Notes under the pieces: model-generated | Seen by the model: only the letters and a program-made list of their open reading frames with translations | Told to the model about the DNA's origin: nothing | Database searches by the model: none | Position numbers and translations under genes: made by a program | Shown here: positions 1 to 7,049 of the stretch, in pieces | Position numbering within the stretch: the first letter of the stretch is position 1 | Layout: every line of letters begins with the position of its first letter | NCBI GenBank assembly: GCA_002309275.1 | Contig: DBXL01000128.1 | Span: forward strand, 1-17,762 | Direction: 5' to 3' | Origin: Ruminococcaceae bacterium UBA1213 | Lineage (GTDB): Bacteria; Bacillota; Clostridia; Oscillospirales; Acutalibacteraceae | DNA length: 17,762 nucleotides

Positions 1-2
1 AT

Positions 3-31
3 ATTTTAACACGTTTTATCACTAATGTCAA
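3..31 (-). promoter_or_regulatory. Outward sigma-A promoter at left edge
   Basis: On the minus strand a perfect -35 box TTGACA (31-26) is followed after exactly 17 bases by TAAAAT (8-3), five of six matches to the -10 consensus. It lies just beyond the end of the FtsX-type permease gene and points out of the window. It therefore probably starts a separate downstream transcription unit that is not visible here. The rest of bases 1-59 is AT-rich with no hairpin that would serve as a terminator for the permease gene. Confidence 0.6.
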
Positions 32-59
32 TATATTCTATTACTTAATTTTTCTCCTG

Positions 60-2534
60 TTAATCGGCACTCATTTTTATTTCTTCCGCAATGTTCATCT
101 TTGAAAGCAGTCTTACCGGTTTGAGAATTGTTGCCATCAGAATGATAAACGAAACAACACCTGTTATCACTGCAAAAAGGACAGGATCTTTTACAGGTAC
201 ACTCATATCAAGCAGTGTAAGTGCCTTTGAAATGATATGCAGGAAATAAAGTCCGAAAATTACAGAAGCAATAGACGATAATCCTGCTGTAAAGGCTGTT
301 TCAAGAGTGATAAGCTTTCTGAGCTGTTCCCTGCTCATTGCAGATGAATAGTAAACAGCGTATTTGCGTCTTGACTGCTCAAATCCCATCAGCATATTAC
401 TGAAAGTTCCCAAAAGTGACAGTGCAAATCCAAGTGTGATAATGGCATACAGCACGGAAAGAACACTGTTCAGATTTTCATTCAGAGTAGCAGTGTATTC
501 TTCTGTCAGAATAATCGAAGAATCATCATCTGCCATAGTCGAACGCATTGTTTTCAGGACATTTCCCATTTTTGCAGGCTCAGTGACTATGAGGACCGTC
601 TGCGGCTGGTCAAAGTAAATAGCTTTGTATGTGTCCATATTCAACAGTACGGTGTTCCCTCTGCTATTGAAAACGGAAGCATCACATAAAGAACTTATTT
701 TGAGTTTAAGTTCTCTGGGGTGGTATTTTTCTGTATTGAGTCCCAAAGTGACTTCATCACCGATAGTCAAAGAAAGCTTTGAAGCAAGTGTCTTATCCAC
801 ACATATCTCATTTTCAGCGACTTTATTCGGAAGCTCACTGATTCCGCTGAAATACCTGAAACCGCTGCTATCGTATCCAAAAACGGTAAGGTCACGTTTT
901 TCACCGTTCCATTCAGCCTTTGTTTCGTAGGACAGATTTGTATAATACAGCTTTTCAATATCTTTTACACCGTCAATATTTTTGATGATAAAATCATATC
1001 TTTCCCCTTCCTGAGAGGCAGGTGTTACCATAATATTGCAGTCATAAATGGGAGTGCTGAAAAGCTTTATCATTGAATTAGAAAGCACAACCATCGCTAT
1101 TGTAAGCGACATAGCGGAAAGAATCAACTGAAAGGAAGAAATGCTGCTTTTTTTAGATGCTATTTCTTTGACGGCAAGTTTGGCAACAGGCATATTGGAT
1201 TTATGAAACACATCAGCCAGTACATTGGATACTATTTTTACAATCATGGGGAAAAGCATCACTGCACCGATTGCCGAACAGAGTGCCGCCAGAACTATCA
1301 TAGTAAAATCTTCAGATGTCATATATGAAACCGCACCAAGTATAAGAAGGATTATGCCAACAGTGGTAAAAAGTTTTGAAGGCAGGTAAGCAGTTTCTTT
1401 CGTACCGAAAATAATATCACGCACAGGCTTTTGGGAAGCCCTGAAAATAGCCGCTGCAGAGAAAATACATTGTAAGAGGATAACAGACAGTATCACCAGA
1501 CAAACAGACAGTGGTGTAATACCATCTGATATTTCCATTTCAATATCGACAGCCGCAGAAAAATAACCTAAATCGGTGTTACTTCTGAAAGGCATGAACG
1601 CCGTTGTTCCAAGAATGCCTCCGCAAAGACCATAAAAGGCACTTTCAGCCAGAAGAAGAAATCCTGTACTTTGGATACTGCCGCCGATACTGCGGAGTGT
1701 TCCTATAAGCGACATTCTCTCATTAACGATGTGTTTCGACATTGACACGACAATGAAGCATACCATCAGAAAAACTACCGCAAAGATGAGATAGTAAACA
1801 CTAAGTGCACTGTTTAAAGAATCGTCTGAATCCGTAGAGGTAGTGCCGAATATCAACAAATCAGGATTTTGGGCACTCATGGAAGCGATAGTGTCACTTA
1901 TCTGATTGTCAGGTACATCTGCCAGATAGGTAGAAACAGAGTCCTTATCGTTGCCGGCAATAGCATTTGCCATTTCACGTGTAGTAAGGATACAAACCGG
2001 ATGAGTCTGCAAAAATTTAGCGGGAGAAGCTATTTCCAGTATTTTGAGTTTGAATTCTCTGCCACCCTGTCCTTTTATGCTTAGTTCATCACCGACTTTT
2101 TTATCAAACTGTTTTGCCACCGCTTCAGTAACCGTTACGCCTCCATCGGTTGAAAAAGGTCTTTCCAGCAGTTTCATTTCATAAGCGGATTGTGTATCCA
2201 TACCTACGATACCGATATTCACTTTTTTTACATAGTTAAGATAATCCGGATTGGGTGTAGTCATGGTAATGCCGGCAATCGTCTGCTCAAGTATTCTGGT
2301 ATTCTGCGGGAAAGCGGAAGGCTCCACTTTTACGGTACTGGAATAGCTGTATATCATAATATCAGCTTCACCGAAATTGGCTCTGAAATAATCTCTCAAA
2401 CCATTCTGTGCCGTATTGATGCCGGAGATACAGAACAATGCCGTAAATGCAGCGGCTGCAAGGGAAAGAATGATAATAGCAGTACGCAAAGGCTTTCCAA
2501 TTACATTTCTCAGAACTATTTTTAATCTAATCAT
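60..2534 (-). CDS. FtsX/MacB-family ABC transporter permease
   Basis: An 824-residue membrane protein with the layout of a large two-domain FtsX-type permease. I count about ten membrane segments, near residues 15-38, 245-266, 288-312, 341-363, 388-405, 410-434, 467-490, 690-715, 741-768 and 785-806. Extracytoplasmic domains fall at about 39-244 and 491-689. Each FtsX core carries the usual cytoplasmic turn after a membrane helix (NERMSLIGTLRSIGGS near 271; QSRRKYAVYYSSAMSREQL near 720). Family members extrude lipids, peptides or lipoproteins, or transmit force to cell-wall enzymes, and need a separate ATPase. No ATPase gene is in the window. The start codon lies 4 bases after the stop of the M13 peptidase gene, so the two are co-transcribed and probably translationally coupled; the ribosome site is a modest GGTG-type sequence. 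The family call is secure; the substrate is unknown. Confidence 0.92.
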   Translation of the reverse strand: MIRLKIVLRNVIGKPLRTAIIILSLAAAAFTALFCISGINTAQNGLRDYFRANFGEADIMIYSYSSTVKVEPSAFPQNTRILEQTIAGITMTTPNPDYLNYVKKVNIGIVGMDTQSAYEMKLLERPFSTDGGVTVTEAVAKQFDKKVGDELSIKGQGGREFKLKILEIASPAKFLQTHPVCILTTREMANAIAGNDKDSVSTYLADVPDNQISDTIASMSAQNPDLLIFGTTSTDSDDSLNSALSVYYLIFAVVFLMVCFIVVSMSKHIVNERMSLIGTLRSIGGSIQSTGFLLLAESAFYGLCGGILGTTAFMPFRSNTDLGYFSAAVDIEMEISDGITPLSVCLVILSVILLQCIFSAAAIFRASQKPVRDIIFGTKETAYLPSKLFTTVGIILLILGAVSYMTSEDFTMIVLAALCSAIGAVMLFPMIVKIVSNVLADVFHKSNMPVAKLAVKEIASKKSSISSFQLILSAMSLTIAMVVLSNSMIKLFSTPIYDCNIMVTPASQEGERYDFIIKNIDGVKDIEKLYYTNLSYETKAEWNGEKRDLTVFGYDSSGFRYFSGISELPNKVAENEICVDKTLASKLSLTIGDEVTLGLNTEKYHPRELKLKISSLCDASVFNSRGNTVLLNMDTYKAIYFDQPQTVLIVTEPAKMGNVLKTMRSTMADDDSSIILTEEYTATLNENLNSVLSVLYAIITLGFALSLLGTFSNMLMGFEQSRRKYAVYYSSAMSREQLRKLITLETAFTAGLSSIASVIFGLYFLHIISKALTLLDMSVPVKDPVLFAVITGVVSFIILMATILKPVRLLSKMNIAEEIKMSAD

Positions 2535-2538
2535 ATTA

Positions 2539-4521
2539 TCACCACACCTTTATTCTGTTTTCGGGAGCTACATACATAGGCTCATTTTCTTTTATATCGT
2601 ACACCGAATAGAATGGCTCCATGGAAGAAACAACCGCATTCACTCTTGCTTCGTCAGGACTGTGAATATCTATATATATCTGAGTAACGACATCTTCAAC
2701 CATTGCAAGAGTTGCACAATACTCCGCCATGCCCTCCAGAATCTCTTTTTGAGCTTCCCTGTCGTCAGTAACACCAAGAATACATTGTACCCCACCAAGA
2801 TCGGCAAGATTTTCCGAAAGAGTCTGTTTGCCGTTTATGTTGTATATATCCAGTATTTTATAATCGTTGTAATACTTTTCGGCTTTATCCATAAGAGCTT
2901 TATAAGCCTCTGTGTCCTTCTCCGTTATCCATTTTTCATTGTAGCAGCCGTTTTCATCGTAGTGGAAGCCGTTGGAATCAAAGGCATGGTTCATCTCATG
3001 GGCAATTACATGACCAAGACCGCCAAGATTTTTGTATTCTCCCTGAGAGGGATCAAAGGAAGCAGGACTGAGCATTGCGGCAGGCAGTGTAACAGTATTA
3101 AGGGAGGGATTATACATGGCATTGACCATTGTAGGAGGCATACCCCATTCCTTTCTGTCCACTTTTTGGAAAAGTTTCTTTTTATCCTCCTGCACCTTTG
3201 TCTGATTCAGGCTGACGACATTTTGCAGCAGAGTTCCTCCACTGTCCTCTGATTTTATATCAAACGGAGATACATATTTGTCATCATAGCCAATCAGGAA
3301 AATCATTTTATCAAGTTTATCAAGAAATTTTTTCTTGGAGTCATCAGAGAGTCTGTCACAGTCCGAGATAAGTCTGCGACAGGATTCTCTAATATCTTCA
3401 AGCATTTTATCCGCTTTCTCCAGAATAGCGGGAGTACAGATTTCTTTGCCATATAAATAGCCGATTTCATTAACCAGAGTTTTATTAATAAATGATGCTG
3501 CCTTTTTTTCTATAGATTGTCCGTTATCTGCAAAAGAAGGAATATTTTTGAACATGGAAGGCGGCATGGAATTGCTGTATGCAAAAATGAGACAGGTCAG
3601 TGCATAGTCTTTGAGTACAGGAAGATTTTCGTCAGTGAGATATTCATTGATTTTCTCTGCCTGTCCCACATCATAAAGAATGACCTCATCCACATCATAG
3701 TCAAAAGCCCTGAAAAGATTTTCAGTATTGATATTGCTGAAAAGTGCGGCAAAATCTTTTTTGCTGTAAGGATGATAAATTTTTGACATATCATTGATAT
3801 TATCAGAGTCCATTGCTTCCGACATAATATCACCGACCATTTTAACGGCTTTTTTCGCTCTTTGAGTTGCATCACTGCGTTCCGCTTTCAGTGCAACAAG
3901 ACTATCTCTGACAAGGTCGCCAAGCTGATTGTAACCATTGTCTGTTCTGGTGAAGTTTTCCTTCATATTGCCACAGGTATTCATATTACCAATGTATAAT
4001 TTATACACAGAGGTATCATAGGCATCCGGATCGACCATAAAAGAGAAAAAAGTATTTACATTATAATCTTGAAAGAGTTTACCGACAGCGTTTATGTATT
4101 CTTCTGTATTTTGGCATTTCTGTATCATATCAACAGCAGAAATAATCAAACCGGCACCATCTTTTTCTCTCTTATCCGTGTTTACATACTGATTACACAG
4201 TTCTTTCACCATTTGTTCATTGCTGCCTGCTGTATTTTTGTTTTTTACACAGCTCTCAATAATTTTTGATACATCTTTTCCCAGTTCCAGACTTATTTCA
4301 TCATTGGTACCGAATGAATTCTCTCCATATGGTATCTGACCATTGACAAGATAGTCATAATTAATACAGCCGTAGTAATTTTGACTGATAGAGGGTTTAT
4401 CGGGCTTTTTTGTCTGGAGAATACCGGAAGGTTCAGGCATCTGAGGCGGTTCTCCGCTGCATGATGAAAAAATGGAAAGCATTGAGGCTACAAGAAGAAT
4501 TGCTGCACATTTTCGTTTCAT
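2539..4521 (-). CDS. M13 (neprilysin/PepO) family zinc metallopeptidase, predicted lipoprotein
   Basis: A 660-residue gluzincin oligopeptidase. The zinc-binding HEMNH motif is at residues 508-512 and the second motif ENLADLGG begins at E570 (third zinc ligand E570, supporting D574). A substrate-binding NAMYNP-type stretch begins at N467. The C-terminus ends in MYVAPENRIKVW, the typical M13 ending. The N-terminus MKRKCAAILLVASMLSIFSSC is a signal peptide with a lipobox-like FSSC, so the mature protein is probably lipid-anchored at C21 on the outer face of the membrane. The -3 Phe is off consensus. An in-frame ATG exists at 4557, but the ATG at 4521 has a GAAAGG site at proper distance and begins the signal peptide directly, so I chose 4521. 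It heads an operon with the FtsX-type permease. Whether it works with that permease, for example on an exported peptide, is inference. Confidence 0.93.
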   Translation of the reverse strand: MKRKCAAILLVASMLSIFSSCSGEPPQMPEPSGILQTKKPDKPSISQNYYGCINYDYLVNGQIPYGENSFGTNDEISLELGKDVSKIIESCVKNKNTAGSNEQMVKELCNQYVNTDKREKDGAGLIISAVDMIQKCQNTEEYINAVGKLFQDYNVNTFFSFMVDPDAYDTSVYKLYIGNMNTCGNMKENFTRTDNGYNQLGDLVRDSLVALKAERSDATQRAKKAVKMVGDIMSEAMDSDNINDMSKIYHPYSKKDFAALFSNINTENLFRAFDYDVDEVILYDVGQAEKINEYLTDENLPVLKDYALTCLIFAYSNSMPPSMFKNIPSFADNGQSIEKKAASFINKTLVNEIGYLYGKEICTPAILEKADKMLEDIRESCRRLISDCDRLSDDSKKKFLDKLDKMIFLIGYDDKYVSPFDIKSEDSGGTLLQNVVSLNQTKVQEDKKKLFQKVDRKEWGMPPTMVNAMYNPSLNTVTLPAAMLSPASFDPSQGEYKNLGGLGHVIAHEMNHAFDSNGFHYDENGCYNEKWITEKDTEAYKALMDKAEKYYNDYKILDIYNINGKQTLSENLADLGGVQCILGVTDDREAQKEILEGMAEYCATLAMVEDVVTQIYIDIHSPDEARVNAVVSSMEPFYSVYDIKENEPMYVAPENRIKVW

Positions 4522-4551
4522 ATTCTGCACCCTTTCTATATTCTGTAATAC

Positions 4552-4574
4552 CGACATAAATGAAAATCATGTCG
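4552..4574. repeat. Short inverted repeat in the 5' leader of the M13 gene
   Basis: CGACAT at 4552-4557 and ATGTCG at 4569-4574 form a perfect 6-bp inverted repeat with an 11-base centre. It lies between the predicted transcription start (about 4590) and the ribosome site of the peptidase gene. It could be an operator half-site pair or a small leader hairpin. It is short enough to occur by chance. Confidence 0.25.
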
Positions 4575-4596
4575 AAAAATCAATAATATCATCTTC

Positions 4597-4625
4597 ATAG
4601 TAGCATATTTTTGAGATATTTGCAA
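4597..4625 (-). promoter_or_regulatory. Promoter for the M13 peptidase-permease operon
   Basis: On the minus strand TTGCAA (4625-4620) is followed after 17 bases by TACTAT (4602-4597). Both are plausible sigma-A boxes, with the first three bases of the -35 perfect. It sits immediately after the terminator of the preceding permease operon and about 70-75 bases before the chosen ATG of the peptidase. No other candidate of similar quality is seen in this gap. Confidence 0.5.
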
Positions 4626-4635
4626 TATATATATC

Positions 4636-4675
4636 AAAAAAAAGCCCTGAAAACACAACGTTTTCAGAGCTCTTA
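4636..4675 (-). terminator. Rho-independent terminator after the ABC-2 permease operon
   Basis: The arms CTGAAAAC (4648-4655) and GTTTTCAG (4661-4668) pair perfectly around a 5-base loop. After one mismatch the stem extends by three more pairs. On the minus strand the hairpin is followed directly by nine T residues (the A-run at 4636-4644). It lies about 35 bases past the stop of the last permease gene, which fits termination of that operon and separation from the M13 operon. Confidence 0.9.
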
Positions 4676-4708
4676 CGGGCTGAAACAGAATTTTTTTATA
4701 TAATCATT

Positions 4709-5500
4709 TCAACTTCCTGCACTCTCGTAGGCAGAGAGTCCCTTGTGCCATATCAAAAGGGCTACCAACATCACAATAACAGATATAAGGACAGTTCCGC
4801 CTATATTGAAAAGGGGATTCTGACCTGTCAGCAGATATATACACGGATAATAACCCGTAAAGGCAAAGGGAATGATATAAGTAATAAATGTGCGGATAAA
4901 TAAAGAATATATCGTAGTAGGATACTTGGCAAACTCATTCATGCCGTAAACCATTTGTATGATAAAACCGCTGCTTTTAATCCAGAATGCCAATGCACCT
5001 GTTGCAATTTTGATAGCAGTATATATCAGCGTTGCAAACGGTATCACTACAATGAACAGTGCCACACTTAAAGGAGTGATATATAAATTGACACTGCCTG
5101 ATACATATACCATAAGGGCTATGCCTACAACAAGCTCGCCTATTGCATCTACTTGAAAAGTTTCTGCTATCACATGAAAAAGAGGATTGATAGGTCTTGT
5201 AAGATATTTATCAAAATCACCTTTTTTCACGATAAAGTAACCTACACACCATAAATTGTCTGTCAGAAGATGGTCTATGCCTTTAGGTATCTGTGAAAAA
5301 CCGTATATAAAGACGATCTGTTCAAAAGTGAAGCCTGCAAGATGAGGTATCTGTGAAAAAATGATGAAGATAAATGCAATTCCGACAGCCTGGTCAATGA
5401 GAAAGCTCACTGCTCCTGTCAGAAAATCCGCTTTATACTCCATAATGCGTTTTAAATTCTGTGCAACAAGGATTCTGTATATTTTGAAAAATCTACGCAT
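4709..5500 (-). CDS. ABC-2 type permease subunit (COG3694-like)
   Basis: A 263-residue integral membrane protein with about six hydrophobic segments. It resembles the ABC2_membrane_6 / COG3694 permease family: cytoplasmic N-terminus RILVAQNLKRIMEYKADFLTG, then FIYGFSQIPKGIDHLLTDNLW, then FDKYLTRPINPLFHVIAETFQ. In this family two different permeases form the membrane channel and a COG4586-type ATPase drives it; substrates are poorly defined. I chose the ATG at 5500 rather than the ATG at 5518 because a GGGGGGA ribosome site ends 5 bases before it. That start also lies one base after the stop codon of the partner gene (TAATATG junction), which points to translational coupling and equal dosage of the two subunits. 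The operon terminator follows. No ATPase gene is next to the pair. Confidence 0.88.
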   Translation of the reverse strand: MRRFFKIYRILVAQNLKRIMEYKADFLTGAVSFLIDQAVGIAFIFIIFSQIPHLAGFTFEQIVFIYGFSQIPKGIDHLLTDNLWCVGYFIVKKGDFDKYLTRPINPLFHVIAETFQVDAIGELVVGIALMVYVSGSVNLYITPLSVALFIVVIPFATLIYTAIKIATGALAFWIKSSGFIIQMVYGMNEFAKYPTTIYSLFIRTFITYIIPFAFTGYYPCIYLLTGQNPLFNIGGTVLISVIVMLVALLIWHKGLSAYESAGS

Positions 5501-5501
5501 A

Positions 5502-6323
5502 TTATCCCCCCTGTACACTCAGACGTTTGACAGCATGAAACCATATCAGCTTTGACAGGGCATATATCAGAATTGCCCATACTGCCTGCACGCCAAGACG
5601 AAAAATAATTTCAGTCATGCCGTATTTTCCCATGTATATCATAACGGGAGTATAGTTCATGGAGGAAAACGGCATATATTCCAGCGTTGTTCTCAGAACA
5701 TCGGGCATGAATGCAAGAGGAATGAGAGTGCCTGAAAGGAATCGGAGAATGCTGTCTTTGAGAATACTCATTCCCCAGAGATTTTTGACATAGAAAGCCA
5801 TAAATCCAAAGCACAAATTAACCCTGAATGAAACAAGATATGCCAGTGATGTGCTGACGAGATATAAAAGAAAGTGCAGTATATCAAACATAACTTTTCC
5901 TGTCATCACAAAGCGGTATATTTCAAGACCAAGTATCATTGGAACTGCAAATATAATGAACTTCAGCAAGGCACAGCCAAGTTCATTGAATAAATAACTC
6001 ATATCTGTATTGACGGGCTTGATAAGCCTCATGGCAATACTGCCGTCTTTTATTTCTTCACCGACACTGTCGCATACCGAGCTGAAAGTAAGCTGATTGG
6101 TCATATTGGAAAGAAAAAGATACAGCGTCATATCGACCATCGAAAAGCCCATAAAAGTGTCACTGCCCGATGAATTGAAAACCGCTCTCCACAGATAGTA
6201 CATGACAAAGCAGTATATCAGACCGCCTATGACAAAGCCAAAAAAATTCATTCTGTATGCAATCAGAGTTTGTATGCCCGCTTTCACAAACGGGACATAC
6301 TGTCTTTTTATTTTTCTTAACGT
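5502..6323 (-). CDS. ABC-2 type permease subunit (COG4587-like), probable ACG start
   Basis: The partner permease, about 273 residues from the start chosen here, with roughly six membrane segments. Family features include an early KAGIQTLIAYRMNFFG stretch before the first helix and a cytoplasmic turn VGEEIKDGSIAMRLIKPVNTDMSYLF, close to the GxLDxxLlrPvn type of motif seen in this family. The first standard start codon is GTG at 6287, but it has no ribosome site and would leave a very short N-terminus. An in-frame extension (LRKIKRQYVPFVKAGIQ) begins at an ACG codon at 6323, preceded 5 bases upstream by a strong AGGAAGGGGGA site. An in-frame TAA near 6346 limits any longer form. If ACG is not used, the protein is 261 residues from GTG 6287. 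It lies 28 bases after the PH-domain gene and one base before its partner subunit. Confidence 0.82.
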   Translation of the reverse strand, partial: TLRKIKRQYVPFVKAGIQTLIAYRMNFFGFVIGGLIYCFVMYYLWRAVFNSSGSDTFMGFSMVDMTLYLFLSNMTNQLTFSSVCDSVGEEIKDGSIAMRLIKPVNTDMSYLFNELGCALLKFIIFAVPMILGLEIYRFVMTGKVMFDILHFLLYLVSTSLAYLVSFRVNLCFGFMAFYVKNLWGMSILKDSILRFLSGTLIPLAFMPDVLRTTLEYMPFSSMNYTPVMIYMGKYGMTEIIFRLGVQAVWAILIYALSKLIWFHAVKRLSVQGG

Positions 6324-6339
6324 AAAAATCCCCCTTCCT
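6321..6339 (-). promoter_or_regulatory. Strong ribosome binding site facing an ACG codon
   Basis: On the minus strand AGGAAGGGGGA (6339-6329) is followed by five T residues and then ACG (6323-6321), in frame with the downstream permease. No ATG, GTG or TTG occurs in that frame between the upstream stop and GTG 6287, which itself has no ribosome site. The arrangement is what one expects for an ATG that has become ACG, by mutation or by sequencing error. An ATT at 6329-6327 is also in frame but too close to the site. Confidence 0.55.
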
Positions 6340-6351
6340 AAAAATTATCCA

Positions 6352-6747
6352 TTATTCCGTATCCTCATAGAAATCACCGCTGTCAATGTCGATAAGCTCA
6401 CTTTGACGCATTTTCATTCTCATACGGTCATTTTCGACTGCCTCCGAAACCGCCTCATAAAAATCATTGGAATGTCTGATATTTTTTACAATGAGAGTAG
6501 GATTGGTCTTATCCTTTGAATAAACGGTGACAGTGCCAAGACCGAATATTTTCTGACCGAGCGTTCTTGAATAGGACATATCCACTATGCGATATAAGAG
6601 AATTTCATCTCTTGTACTGGTAAAAAATCCCCTGTCGATGACAAGCTTTTTTTCTTTGAGGGTATAGACTGTGAAAGTCCAGGGAATTCCTAAAAATCCC
6701 CATCTTTTTCTTTCACGCATAATATATTCTTCCTGTTTTTTAGCCAT
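6352..6747 (-). CDS. Bacterial PH-domain protein (bPH2/DUF304, YdbS-like)
   Basis: A 131-residue, mostly soluble protein matching a single bacterial pleckstrin-homology domain of the PF03703 type. Diagnostic features are FTVYTLKEKKLVIDRGFFTSTRDEILLYRIVDMSYSRTLGQKIFGLGTVTVY: a strand pair, the 'hxxRGhh' turn, 'hPLYRIxDh'-like core, and the closing GLGTV strand. A charged C-terminal tail of about 40 residues follows. No signal peptide or clear membrane helix is seen, so it is probably cytoplasmic or peripheral to the membrane. Biochemical roles of these domains in bacteria are largely unknown. The start is secure: a GGGAGG ribosome site lies 9 bases upstream. It heads an operon with the two ABC-2 permeases, where one would usually expect the ATPase gene. 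Confidence 0.85.
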   Translation of the reverse strand: MAKKQEEYIMRERKRWGFLGIPWTFTVYTLKEKKLVIDRGFFTSTRDEILLYRIVDMSYSRTLGQKIFGLGTVTVYSKDKTNPTLIVKNIRHSNDFYEAVSEAVENDRMRMKMRQSELIDIDSGDFYEDTE

Positions 6748-6788
6748 TTTTTTAACCTCCCTGACAAAAAAATTCCATTATCACATTT

Positions 6789-6817
6789 ATTATACATGAT
6801 ATATACGGATTTATCAA
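6789..6817 (-). promoter_or_regulatory. Promoter for the PH-domain/ABC-2 operon
   Basis: On the minus strand TTGATA (6817-6812) and a perfect TATAAT (6794-6789) are separated by exactly 17 bases. It lies between the terminator of the giant-gene unit and the PH-domain start codon, giving a leader of about 35 bases. This is one of the best sigma-A matches in the window and implies vigorous, probably housekeeping, expression. Confidence 0.75.
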
Positions 6818-6830
6818 TACACCAAATAAT

Positions 6831-6891
6831 AAATTTCAAAAAACAAACGGCAGACAGCCGAAACTGCCTGCCGCCGTTCATACTGAAATTT
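6831..6891 (-). terminator. Rho-independent terminator after the giant-gene/small-ORF unit
   Basis: A GC-rich hairpin (core 6846-6878): AACGG pairs with CCGTT, CAG-A-CAG pairs with CTG-C-CTG, with a 3-base bulge and a 6-base loop CCGAAA. On the minus strand it is followed by a U-rich tail (A-run 6838-6843 on the plus strand). An outer AAATTTC/GAAATTT pair (6831-6837 and 6885-6891) extends the structure. It ends the transcript of the giant secreted protein and the small acidic ORF and insulates the PH-domain operon. Confidence 0.85.
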
Positions 6892-6908
6892 ACGAAAATC
6901 CTCAACAA

Positions 6909-7028
6909 TCAGAGATCGAGGTCACCCTCGTTATCATCGCCGCCTTCACTGCTGTCGCTTGTTACGATGATATCCTCTACTTCAAATTCAAAGATTTCCA
7001 TACCTACAGGAATATACTTTCTGTTCAT
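6909..7028 (-). CDS. Small acidic ORF downstream of the giant secreted protein
   Basis: A 39-residue reading frame, MNRKYIPVGMEIFEFEVEDI then IVTSDSSEGGDDNEGDLDL. The N-terminal half is a short basic start followed by an alternating hydrophobic/acidic strand (EIFEFEVEDIIV). The C-terminal half is an almost purely acidic, Gly/Ser-rich tail. The ATG at 7028 has an AAAGGA site at good distance; an in-frame ATG at 7037 sits directly on that site and is less likely. It begins 21 bases after the stop of the giant gene and ends before the terminator, so it is co-transcribed. There is no signal peptide or membrane segment. From memory, Clostridia carry many unnamed short ORFs of the form (Y-x-P)-x-E-hydrophobic-FE-x-ED-I-I-x-TS, but I cannot verify this here. 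Function unknown. Confidence 0.6.
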   Translation of the reverse strand: MNRKYIPVGMEIFEFEVEDIIVTSDSSEGGDDNEGDLDL

Positions 7029-7049
7029 AACATTCATCCTTTCTTAAAA

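Noticed and set aside
2416..3252. A 278-codon open frame on the plus strand
   Set aside because: It lies antisense to the C-terminal half of the M13 peptidase, including its zinc motifs. Its translation is low-complexity and cysteine/isoleucine-rich without domains, and it has no ribosome site. The minus-strand gene explains the sequence.
4522..4557. N-terminal extension of the M13 peptidase from the ATG at 4557
   Set aside because: It would place 12 polar residues ahead of the signal peptide and has no ribosome site, whereas the ATG at 4521 has one.
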